Translations under genes and position numbers: made by a program
The notes under the pieces: generated by a model
What the model was told of the DNA's origin: nothing
Databases searched by the model: none
The model's input: only the letters and a program-made list of their open reading frames with translations
Origin: JACCRE01 sp049790855
GTDB lineage: Bacteria; Planctomycetota; Planctomycetia; Planctomycetales; Planctomycetaceae
Assembly (NCBI GenBank): GCA_049790855.1
Contig: JBAQZJ010000254.1
Span: 1-12,834, forward strand
Reading direction: 5' to 3'
DNA length: 12,834 bases
Part shown: piece by piece, positions 7,090 through 12,834 of the stretch
How positions within the stretch are numbered: position 1 is the stretch's first letter
How the letters are laid out: each line of letters begins with the position of its first letter

Positions 7090-7163
7090 CAGAGCCGCGA
7101 CCGTCAGGGAGCGTTGTTGCGGCATCCCACGCCGATTCACGCTTCCTGACGGTCGCGGCTCTG
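7090..7163. repeat. Compact palindromic element (copies 4 and 5)
   Basis: The 24-base arms at 7090-7113 and 7140-7163 match as reverse complements at 23 of 24 positions around a 26-base spacer. It sits between the 3' ends of the convergent esterase and DksA-like genes, 37 bases after one stop and 16 from the other. It may act as a bidirectional 3'-end structure. This seems to be the intact minimal form of the family also found at 7-27 and 5256-5489. Confidence 0.88.
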
Positions 7164-7179
7164 ACGGCCCGCTCGGCTT

Positions 7180-7521
7180 TCAACGGTTCGTTTCGTCGTC
7201 GCGAAGCCGATCGGCGAAGTCTTCGGTGGCGAGATAGGCGTCGAGTCGCTCTCGCTCGGATTTCAGATACGACTCACCTTCGGCGTCGAGCCGGACGAGC
7301 ATCTGCTCGACGGTCGCCAGACGCTGCTCGAGGGCATGGCCGACGCCGACGGCGTTGTCCAGACCCTCGACGTCCATGTCGGCGTTATGGGTGTGAACGT
7401 TGACGTTCTCGCTCGGCTTGTGAATCGCGTCGCGGGCCTCTTCGACCTCATCGTCGATCTGCCGTCGGAGACGCTCGCGCATCGCGGCGAGTCGGACGAG
7501 ATACGTTTCCACGTCGTTCAT
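7180..7521 (-). CDS. Small DksA/TraR-like coiled-coil protein lacking the zinc finger
   Basis: A 113-residue, highly charged, mostly helical protein with no signal peptide or membrane segment. Residues 1-33 are a probable coiled coil. The stretch HTHNADMDVEGLDNAVG (43-59) followed by a helix with ALEQRLATVEQMLVRLDAEGE (62-83) resembles the central part of DksA/TraR family proteins, where an E-rich helix leads to '..DGTYGxC..C'. Here the four-cysteine zinc finger is absent: the protein contains no cysteine and ends in a charged helix (86-113). The other two frames around 7200-7280 also show no cysteine cluster, so a simple frameshift does not explain this. A purine-rich AGGAAG (complement of 7533-7538) lies 11 bases before the start, a long spacing. 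The family assignment is tentative; that it is a real gene is likelier than its function. Confidence 0.7.
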   Translation of the reverse strand: MNDVETYLVRLAAMRERLRRQIDDEVEEARDAIHKPSENVNVHTHNADMDVEGLDNAVGVGHALEQRLATVEQMLVRLDAEGESYLKSERERLDAYLATEDFADRLRDDETNR

Positions 7522-7674
7522 AGCCGCACTTTCTTCCTGGCCGCCCGTCTGCGGCGGTGTCGGGTTGGTGAAGCATCCCGTTTGCTCGATTCGTACGTTT
7601 GCAGGAAACGCGCTCCGCGGCGTTCCGCACGGGCGGACACGATCTCCTTGCGCGGGATCCGCGTTCGTCGGGGC

Positions 7675-7696
7675 GGAACGGCACAGCGGCCGTTCC
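7675..7696 (-). terminator. Hairpin 3' of the BON/SRPBCC gene
   Basis: A perfect 8-bp stem (GGAACGGC/GCCGTTCC) with a 6-base loop, 16 bases beyond the stop codon at 7713. It lacks a T-run, so factor-independent termination is uncertain; it may stabilise the 3' end. Confidence 0.4.
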
Positions 7697-7712
7697 TGAC
7701 AGCCGCCGCTGC

Positions 7713-8825
7713 TCAGCCGCGATGTTCACGCAGCGTGTCGTCGGCGGCACCGCGCGGCACGGTGCCGGCTTCGAGATGGTGTTTGATCCGGTTCAGACTG
7801 CGATGGAGTTGCGACTTCGGGTCGAGGCCGATCAGCGATGCCGCCGCGTGCGCGACGATGCCGCCGGGCGGCTCGTAGCGAACCCGGACCTCGACGCAGG
7901 TCGTGTCGCCGTCCGGAACGAACCGGGCCTCTTTGAGATAGCGGATCGGTGAATCGTCGGAGCTGGCCCAGACGATGCGCTCGTTCTCGACCGACTCGAC
8001 GACGCAGCCCTCGCCAGTGATCCGGCCGAGTCCTCCTGGTCCGTCGAGCGTCCAGCGGAGCCGTCCGCCGCCGAGCGGCTCGATGTGGATCGAATCGGGC
8101 AGCATTTTCCCCGATTGTTCGATATCGGAGATGTAATCGAAGACCTTTTCGACGGGTGCGTGAATCCGAATCGTTGCCCGAGCGCCGAAGCCGCCTTCGC
8201 CGCCTGTACCGAGCCATGGACCAGGACGATCGGTCAGGCTGCGAACAAGCATGCCGGCCCCGGCGACGCCGAGAAACGACGGGACGAAACCGCGCCGTAC
8301 GACACCGTTCAGCACGAGCAGACCTCCGCCCGCCGTCAGGAGCATGCGGCCGGCGGGTTTCAGCGTTCCGTTTGCATGGCGCGGCGGCACCGGCTCGCCG
8401 GCGGTCGTCAGCGAGCTTTCGACCGCGCGGACGCCCGCGACGTGCTCGACCGCCGGGATGAGCAATTCCGGCTCGCCGGGTCGCACGGTGCCGCGAAGCG
8501 TGACGGTGCCTTTATTCGCGGAGACGTCGATCTGCTTCGCATCGGAGACATGATGGCCGAGAGCCGCACGGACGCGGGCGACAAGCTGCAGGTCGTCGAT
8601 CGGCTCCAGCGAGACCGCGCGGCGCGTTTCGGCGGCGACGCCCATTCCGCGGTTCTTCAGATCGCGATAGCCTTTGTCCCAGAGCCGTTCCGTCTCGTGA
8701 ACGAGGTGCGCGGCCCGGTCGATCGCCCCGGCTCGGCGTCGTCGACCGCGATCGGGGTCGAGGAAGTACATCAGGCCCGCGCCGTAGAGCATCCCTTTCA
8801 ACAGGCTGCCGATCGATGCGATCAT
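7713..8825 (-). CDS. Membrane-anchored BON and SRPBCC (polyketide-cyclase-like) domain protein
   Basis: A 370-residue protein. Residues 3-22 are a hydrophobic, glycine-containing segment followed by DPDRGRRRR, like the membrane anchor of YtxH-type proteins. A BON domain spans about 75-141 (DLQLVARVRAALG ... GTVTLRGTV ... VEHVAGVRAVESSL). A second hydrophobic stretch lies at about 161-197. An SRPBCC/START-like ligand-binding fold spans about 214-353 (ATIRIHAPVEKVFDYISDIE then beta strands and the closing helix). BON domains bind membranes or phospholipids; SRPBCC folds bind hydrophobic ligands, so a role at the membrane under stress is plausible but inferred. I chose ATG 8825 because GAGGAG lies 6 bases upstream and the longer frame to 9302 overlaps the exonuclease gene and looks non-coding. 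It is divergent from the exonuclease gene. Confidence 0.88.
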   Translation of the reverse strand: MIASIGSLLKGMLYGAGLMYFLDPDRGRRRRAGAIDRAAHLVHETERLWDKGYRDLKNRGMGVAAETRRAVSLEPIDDLQLVARVRAALGHHVSDAKQIDVSANKGTVTLRGTVRPGEPELLIPAVEHVAGVRAVESSLTTAGEPVPPRHANGTLKPAGRMLLTAGGGLLVLNGVVRRGFVPSFLGVAGAGMLVRSLTDRPGPWLGTGGEGGFGARATIRIHAPVEKVFDYISDIEQSGKMLPDSIHIEPLGGGRLRWTLDGPGGLGRITGEGCVVESVENERIVWASSDDSPIRYLKEARFVPDGDTTCVEVRVRYEPPGGIVAHAAASLIGLDPKSQLHRSLNRIKHHLEAGTVPRGAADDTLREHRG

Positions 8826-8831
8826 CCGTCG

Positions 8832-8837
8832 CTCCTC
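8832..8837 (-). promoter_or_regulatory. Ribosome binding site of the BON/SRPBCC gene
   Basis: GAGGAG on the minus strand, 6 bases before ATG 8825. It fixes the start and argues against the 159-residue N-terminal extension that an open frame would allow. Confidence 0.75.
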
Positions 8838-8936
8838 GTGGGCGAACGAAACCGTCCGCCCACTGAATCCATTGCCGGAATGCGCTGTTTCCGCGGCGGA
8901 TTGGGTCGCCCGGTTTCCGTCTCGTCGTCTCGTCCC

Positions 8937-8946
8937 TAGAATTATC
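8937..8946. promoter_or_regulatory. AT-rich island with overlapping -10-like hexamers on both strands
   Basis: TAGAAT (8937-8942, plus) and GATAAT (complement of 8941-8946, minus) overlap in the gap between two divergent genes. Each is one base off the sigma-70 -10 consensus. No good -35 partner is evident on either strand, so this is a candidate divergent promoter only. Confidence 0.25.
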
Positions 8947-9090
8947 GCTCTGAAAGAACGGTACTGCGCCCGGATCGGGGGGGCCATCCGGGACGAGTCC
9001 ACGAGCAGGCGCTGCGTTCTACGGTCCGGCGCCTCGGTGAATTCCCGGTCGGTCGTCGGCGAGAGACATCCGGGTCCGGAGTGAAAGTCG

Positions 9091-10113
9091 ATGGCCGCAC
9101 GCGCTGCACGGACGCCGATCGCCGTCGAGACGCCGCTGGCGGACCTCGACTTCGTGGCTTTCGACACCGAAACGACCGGCTGCACGAGCGCAACGGGGCG
9201 AATGGTCGAGATCGGCGCGGTCCGCTTTCGGCTCGACGGCACCGAGCGCGATCGCTTCACCCGGCTGATCAACCCGTTGCGGCCGATTCCGCCGATGGTC
9301 ACGGCGATTCACGGCATCACCGATGCGATGGTGCGCGACTGTCCCGGCGAGGCGGACGTGCTGCCCGAGTTTCTGGAGTTTCTCGGCGATCCTGCCCGCA
9401 CGGTGTTGATGGCTCATAATGCGCCGTTCGACCTGGCGTTCGTCGGGTCGGGACTGGCGCGATGCCGATTGACGCCTCCGCAACATGCGGTGATCGACAC
9501 GGTCCGGCTGTCGCGTCGCCGAGCCGCCGGGCTGCCGAGCCACTCGCTGCGCTCGCTCGTCCGCACGTTCGGAATCGGCGAGTCCACCGAGCACCGCGGT
9601 CTGTCGGATTCGGTCGTGCTGAAGGGGGTCTTCCTGAATCTCGTCAGTCGACCTCCGGCACCGACGACGGCGGGCGACCTGTTCGCGTTCTCGCCGGCGT
9701 TGCGAATGCGAGCGGAAACGGGCACGTATCGCCGAAGGCCGGAGAACGCCTGGCGAAGTCGCTCCATGTCCGACCGATCGTTCGGTGGCGAACCGTCCGC
9801 ACGGCCACCGTCCGCACGGCCGCCGTTCGCTTCGGAAACTTTCGCGCCGGAAATGATGGCCTCGCAGGAATTCGCCGAAGGTGCGGTCGACGTCTGCGGC
9901 GATCATTCCTCGCAACTGAATGCCGCGATCGCAGCGGGCCGGTTCGTGAGCCTCGTTTACGACGGCGGACGGGCGGCGGGAGACCGGCGGCGTGTGACGC
10001 CGCTGCGGCTGATCGCCTCGGCATCAGTCACCTACCTGCTTGCGTTCTGTCATGCCGATCGCAAGCAGAAACAATACCGACTCGATCGGATCCGCGAGAT
10101 CGTCGTCGAGTGA
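9091..10113 (+). CDS. DEDDh 3'-5' exonuclease fused to a C-terminal WYL domain
   Basis: A 340-residue protein. Residues 19-185 form a DnaQ-like exonuclease with all DEDDh residues: Asp25 and Glu27 in FDTETTG, Asp114 in NAPFD, and His168/Asp173 in HRGLSD. It should remove nucleotides from 3' ends of DNA or RNA with two metal ions. A Pro/Arg/Ser-rich disordered linker (about 187-270) contains a duplicated SARPP. The C-terminal 67 residues (274-340) match a WYL domain: LNAAIAAGRFVSLVYDGG, RRVTPLRLI, the WYL-equivalent triad as TYL (314-316), then QYRLDRIREI. WYL domains bind nucleic acid or ligands and often regulate DNA-repair and defence genes. GGAG lies 9 bases upstream (9078-9081). It is not a replicative DnaQ subunit by architecture. 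The DUF3891 gene follows after 73 bases. Confidence 0.9.
   Translation: MAARAARTPIAVETPLADLDFVAFDTETTGCTSATGRMVEIGAVRFRLDGTERDRFTRLINPLRPIPPMVTAIHGITDAMVRDCPGEADVLPEFLEFLGDPARTVLMAHNAPFDLAFVGSGLARCRLTPPQHAVIDTVRLSRRRAAGLPSHSLRSLVRTFGIGESTEHRGLSDSVVLKGVFLNLVSRPPAPTTAGDLFAFSPALRMRAETGTYRRRPENAWRSRSMSDRSFGGEPSARPPSARPPFASETFAPEMMASQEFAEGAVDVCGDHSSQLNAAIAAGRFVSLVYDGGRAAGDRRRVTPLRLIASASVTYLLAFCHADRKQKQYRLDRIREIVVE
9793..9822 (+). repeat. 15-base tandem duplication in the exonuclease linker
   Basis: Two copies of a 15-base unit differing at the last base encode the duplicated SARPP (236-245) of the disordered linker between exonuclease and WYL domains. It is likely length-variable between strains. 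Confidence 0.8.
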
Positions 10114-10162
10114 CGCGCTCTCGATCGTCGCGGACGAACAGTCCGCACACATCGCCTCAGGC

Positions 10163-10179
10163 GGCCGGCCTTGCCGGCC
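10163..10179 (+). promoter_or_regulatory. Perfect hairpin just before the DUF3891 start codon
   Basis: GGCCGGC and GCCGGCC pair perfectly over a 3-base CTT loop, ending 7 bases before ATG 10187, where a Shine-Dalgarno would be. No Shine-Dalgarno is visible. It could influence translation initiation or be a small repeat fragment. Confidence 0.4.
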
Positions 10180-10186
10180 CGACGAC

Positions 10187-11227
10187 ATGATTCTGCGTGA
10201 AGCGAACGACGGCTTCCTGCTGATTTCGCAAGTCGACCATGCACGGCTGGCAGGGGCCTTGGCAGAGTCCTGGGGCAACCGGCGCGTGGCGGGATTGCCG
10301 CTTGCCGAGTGGCTCGTGCCGGCGATTCGCGACCACGACGAGGGCTGGCGGAACTGGGAGGCGTCGCCGACCGTCACCGCAGGGGGTCGTCCGCGAACGT
10401 TCACCGAAATGCCGACGGCCGAAGCGACGGTGCTCTGGTCGGTGAGCATCGACGTGTGCGCCAGCGGTCCGCCGTCGTCGGCCGACGCGCTGCGCAAGCT
10501 GCGGCGAGACAACGGCGAGGTGACGCCCGACGACGCAGCCGTGCTGGAAACCGTCTTGCGTCATCGCGGTTCGTTCGGCGTCGATCGGCTGCGCACGGAG
10601 GTCGTCAGCGACGAAGAGTTGACCGCCGAGGCCTTCGCGGCGTCGCTGACGAAGCTCGAACGCTTCGGAGCGATCGTGCGATTGCCGGTCGTGCTCGGAG
10701 GCCCGGCGTATGCGATCAATCTGCCGACGACGGGAGGCTCACCGCTGGGGGGCGTCTGGGTGAGCCGACATTTTTGCGCCTTGGCGGAATCGGCGAGAGA
10801 ACACCGCGCCGATCGACCCGACGAGGTCGCAGCGGCCGACGCATTTCTGGTCGAACAATCGGCGAAGCAGGGTGGGTGGGCGGCGGCTGTCCGCGAGTTC
10901 GCGGGCGACGAACTGAAGCGGGTGCTCGACACCGGCTTTCGCTACGTCCAGTTCTTCGACCGGATCAGCCTGTGGCTCTGCATGGCCGAACGCGACGAAC
11001 CGTGGGAAGCGACGCTGTCGTCGAGCCTCACACTGAAGTTCACGCCGCGCAGCCCGCGGGAGATCGAAGTCTCGCCGTGGCCGTTCGGGCCGGCGGCGCT
11101 GGAACTGTCGGCACCGGCGATGACGATTCCCGCCGTCTCCTATCAAGACGACGCAGCGCTGCGAAAGACCGTCGCAGATGCCGAGCGAACGACGCTGCGG
11201 TGGGTGCTGGTGCGCGGCGACGAGTAG
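10187..11227 (+). CDS. DUF3891 family protein with an inserted winged-helix-like segment
   Basis: A 346-residue cytosolic-looking protein with no signal peptide or membrane segment. The N-terminal part (1-90) matches the DUF3891 family: MILRE, LLISQVDHARLAGALAESWG (11-30), AIRDHDEGW (46-54) with conserved His and Asp, and FTEMP (72-76). The second half resumes at about 187 (GGVWVSRHFCALAE) and continues to the C-terminus. DUF3891 proteins usually run about 250 residues; here about 85 extra residues (100-185) lie between the halves, with helices and a wing-like hairpin (GAIVRLPVVLGGPAYAIN) typical of a winged helix. Biochemical function of the family is unknown. ATG 10187 was chosen because homology begins at MILRE; an in-frame start at 10040 would overlap the exonuclease gene. 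It is probably cotranscribed with that gene. Confidence 0.83.
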   Translation: MILREANDGFLLISQVDHARLAGALAESWGNRRVAGLPLAEWLVPAIRDHDEGWRNWEASPTVTAGGRPRTFTEMPTAEATVLWSVSIDVCASGPPSSADALRKLRRDNGEVTPDDAAVLETVLRHRGSFGVDRLRTEVVSDEELTAEAFAASLTKLERFGAIVRLPVVLGGPAYAINLPTTGGSPLGGVWVSRHFCALAESAREHRADRPDEVAAADAFLVEQSAKQGGWAAAVREFAGDELKRVLDTGFRYVQFFDRISLWLCMAERDEPWEATLSSSLTLKFTPRSPREIEVSPWPFGPAALELSAPAMTIPAVSYQDDAALRKTVADAERTTLRWVLVRGDE

Positions 11228-11275
11228 GATCGGCACCGCCGCCGGAATCGAAAGAACGCCGCAAATGGAGTTCAT
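11228..11275. other. Convergent gap between the DUF3891 and radical SAM genes
   Basis: These 48 bases separate two convergent stop codons. No strong terminator hairpin with a T-run is visible in it. Confidence 0.5.
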
Positions 11276-12586
11276 TCAATTGACGGTCAATTGCACCACG
11301 TCCGGCTCGGAGGGCTGACGCCCCCCGCTCGCCAGGAGGCCCGGCGCGGCGCTTTGAGAGTGGTCGTGCCCGTCGTAGACGCCGAAGTCGCTGAACCAGT
11401 ATCGTTTCGCGAGGCGGTAGGCGAAGCTCTGTTCGGGAATCTCGTCGCCGGGGTGGTACTGGCTGGTGCGGACGGTCATCGCCTCGAGTTCCGCCGTCGC
11501 TGTGCCGCGGGCGGTGCTGTCTTTCGCGGAATGCTTCTCGACGAGCGCCTGAAGCAGGTCGGGGCGCTCCAGCACGATGCAGCCGCGGGTCGTCGATTGC
11601 GCCAGCTTGCGGAAGTCGGACAGAAACTCGCTGTCGATGAACTTCTCACGCAGATGCCGCGTGTCGGTCGAATGGCGGGTGCTGTCGGCGTGGATGCTCT
11701 CTTTCGAGAACTGCACGATCGGGCAGGGTTCGACGTCGCCCCACGGATTGATGTGGTGACTGATGCCCGTCGCGGCGGGGCAGAGGGCTTTCCCGCCGCC
11801 GTCGTAGTAGGCGTCGATGATCGCGATCGGCTTTTTCGCCCGCATCGTGACGACGAACTCGCGCAGCCGGCGTTGCTGCGACGGCGTGAGGCAGAGGTCG
11901 GTGCAGGCGTCCGGCCCCATCGGGCGGTAGACGTGGAACCAGGTGTAGAGCACGCCCATCTCGATCAGGCGATCGATCCATTTCTCGGTGACGAGATCGT
12001 CGATGTTCGAGGCCGCGACGCTCGTGCAGACGCCGGTCATCACCTTCGCGTCGAGACAATTCTGAATGCCCCGCATCGTCTTCGAGAAAACGCCGGTGCG
12101 TCCGCGGCGCTGGTCGCTGACGATCTCGCTGCCTTCGACGGAGATCAACGGCGTCGCGTTGCCGGCACGACGAAGACGCTGCGCTTTTTCCGGCGTGATG
12201 AACTGGCCGTTGGTGAAGACCTGAAAGTAACAGTCGGGATTCTGCTCGATGATCTCGAACAGTTCCGGGTGCATGAACGGCTCGCCGCCGACGAGACCGA
12301 AGAAGCGGTTGCCCATCTCCTTCGCCTCGGCGATGAGCTTGTTCATCGCGGCGAGGTCGATCGTGTGCTGCGGGTGCGCGACGTCGACCCAGCAGCCCTG
12401 GCAGCGCAGATTGCAGCTGTTGATGATCGAGACGTAGAGGAACGGCGGGAAGAATTCGCCGCGTTTCAGCCGCCGCTTGTGCTTCTCGACGCTGAGAACG
12501 CCGCCGACGCCCAGATTCCAGGCCGCCTTCCAGAGCTGTTTGGGCGTGGAACGGGTGAGGAGGCGGGTGGCGAAGCGGAGATACAT
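11276..12586 (-). CDS. Radical SAM protein with SPASM-like C-terminal cysteines
   Basis: A 436-residue enzyme. The [4Fe-4S]-SAM motif CNLRCQGC (Cys58, Cys62, Cys65) is followed by the radical SAM signature VGGEPF (99-104) and later TIM-barrel strands (FQVFTNG 121-127, PLISVEG 146-152). A C-terminal cysteine set (Cys269, Cys288, Cys336, with GDVEPCPI 283-290) resembles a SPASM/Twitch auxiliary cluster region, as in peptide- or protein-modifying members. The substrate is unknown and no precursor peptide gene is adjacent. The start at 12586 has GGAG 6 bases upstream (complement of 12593-12596); the frame extends to 12697, but that part is Arg/Ser-rich and non-conserved. The tail after about 410 looks unrelated to the enzyme and its last residues overlap a palindromic repeat. 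A possible sigma-70 promoter lies upstream. Confidence 0.93.
   Translation of the reverse strand: MYLRFATRLLTRSTPKQLWKAAWNLGVGGVLSVEKHKRRLKRGEFFPPFLYVSIINSCNLRCQGCWVDVAHPQHTIDLAAMNKLIAEAKEMGNRFFGLVGGEPFMHPELFEIIEQNPDCYFQVFTNGQFITPEKAQRLRRAGNATPLISVEGSEIVSDQRRGRTGVFSKTMRGIQNCLDAKVMTGVCTSVAASNIDDLVTEKWIDRLIEMGVLYTWFHVYRPMGPDACTDLCLTPSQQRRLREFVVTMRAKKPIAIIDAYYDGGGKALCPAATGISHHINPWGDVEPCPIVQFSKESIHADSTRHSTDTRHLREKFIDSEFLSDFRKLAQSTTRGCIVLERPDLLQALVEKHSAKDSTARGTATAELEAMTVRTSQYHPGDEIPEQSFAYRLAKRYWFSDFGVYDGHDHSQSAAPGLLASGGRQPSEPDVVQLTVN
11277..11293. repeat. 17-base palindrome over the radical SAM stop codon
   Basis: CAATTGAC and GTCAATTG are perfect 8-base inverted repeats around one base, in a locally AT-rich patch of an otherwise GC-rich region. 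It covers the last codons and two bases of the stop codon. It may be an operator-like site or chance. Confidence 0.45.
11308..11327. repeat. GC-rich hairpin repeat inside the radical SAM 3' end
   Basis: The arms 11308-11315 and 11320-11327 pair at 7 of 8 positions over a TGAC loop. On the minus strand this encodes residues 420-427 of the radical SAM protein. From memory, similar GAGGGCTGACGCCC sequences recur in planctomycete intergenic DNA; this was not checked. Confidence 0.5.
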
Positions 12587-12641
12587 TCTTCTCTCCGAGC
12601 CGGGGCTGTCGCTCCGGCTGCGATGGTGGCGAAGCCGGCTC

Positions 12642-12671
12642 ATTATGACGAGAAGTCCCGAGTGGAGCCAA
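12642..12671 (-). promoter_or_regulatory. Possible sigma-70 promoter of the radical SAM gene
   Basis: On the minus strand TTGGCT (complement of 12666-12671), an 18-base spacer and CATAAT (complement of 12642-12647) precede the start at 12586 by about 55 bases. Three of six -35 and five of six -10 bases match consensus. An AGCCGG/CCGGCT inverted repeat (12598-12603 with 12614-12619) lies in the leader. Confidence 0.38.
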
Positions 12672-12716
12672 CCCCTCTGGCGTACTGGCGGCGTCACGCG
12701 TCGAGCCGCTAGTGCC

Positions 12717-12834
12717 TCAACCGGTCTGGATTGACGGGTAGAGGCGTTTGAGTTTAGTGCGGGCGTCGGGGGTGGTGAACTGCCAGTCGACGCGGCAGCG
12801 GGCGGTGTTGCGAGCCTGTTCCCAAGCGGCCGTC
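12717..12834 (-). mobile_element. IS630-type transposase, C-terminal fragment (cut by window edge)
   Basis: The minus strand reads 38 codons from the right edge to a TGA at 12717-12719. The peptide contains WEQARNTARCRVDWQFTTPD and ARTKLKRLYP, matching my recollection of the C-terminal end of IS630-family transposases of the DDE superfamily, common in planctomycete genomes. The rest lies beyond the window. IS630 elements insert at TA; the TA at 12710-12711 is a possible element boundary, which would place the radical SAM gene just outside the insertion. The catalytic residues are not visible, so activity cannot be judged. Confidence 0.75.

Noticed and set aside
8826..9302. N-terminal extension of the BON/SRPBCC frame
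   Set aside because: It overlaps the exonuclease start region antisense, is low in protein-like character, and a strong ribosome binding site marks the inner start at 8825.
11291..12712. A 473-codon open frame opposite the radical SAM gene
   Set aside because: Antisense shadow; the minus-strand frame carries the CxxxCxxC motif and family sequence, the plus-strand frame nothing recognisable.

Overview
The window is a GC-rich bacterial chromosome segment that I read as planctomycete. The grounds are the long, disorder-rich secretin-N-domain protein, the DUF3891 and DksA-like small proteins, and the high density of short palindromic intergenic repeats, including a family whose reading frame gives SEPRPSGS-type peptides. 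This assignment is inference from gene style, since no rRNA or other phylogenetic marker is present. No tRNA, rRNA or CRISPR array was seen.

Layout, left to right: hslV (-), preceded at the extreme left edge by a palindromic repeat; a trpG/pabA-type glutamine amidotransferase (+); a 323-bp gene-free stretch with two nested inverted repeats; a 1003-residue exported protein built of about seven secretin-N (NolW-like) modules but no secretin pore domain (-); a 765-bp gene-free region holding a structured leader and a repeat nested in another repeat; an exported esterase-family alpha/beta hydrolase (+); a compact palindromic element; a zinc-finger-less DksA/TraR-like small protein (-); a membrane-anchored BON + SRPBCC protein (-); a DEDDh exonuclease fused to a WYL domain (+); a DUF3891 protein carrying an apparent inserted winged helix (+); a radical SAM protein with SPASM-like cysteines (-); and, cut by the right edge, the C-terminus of an IS630-type transposase (-).

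Most genes stand alone, alternating in orientation, with no obvious shared pathway. The only close co-directional pairs are the exonuclease-WYL and DUF3891 genes (73 bp apart) and the BON/SRPBCC and DksA-like genes (191 bp apart). hslV would work with HslU, and the amidotransferase with TrpE/PabB, but neither partner is in the window.

The points most worth attention are the multi-module secretin-N protein with a different low-complexity insert in most modules, the exonuclease-WYL fusion, the split DUF3891 domain, and the repeat families concentrated at gene 3' ends. One repeat carries helically phased CGGAT boxes and another appears to have become the C-terminal tail of the radical SAM protein.
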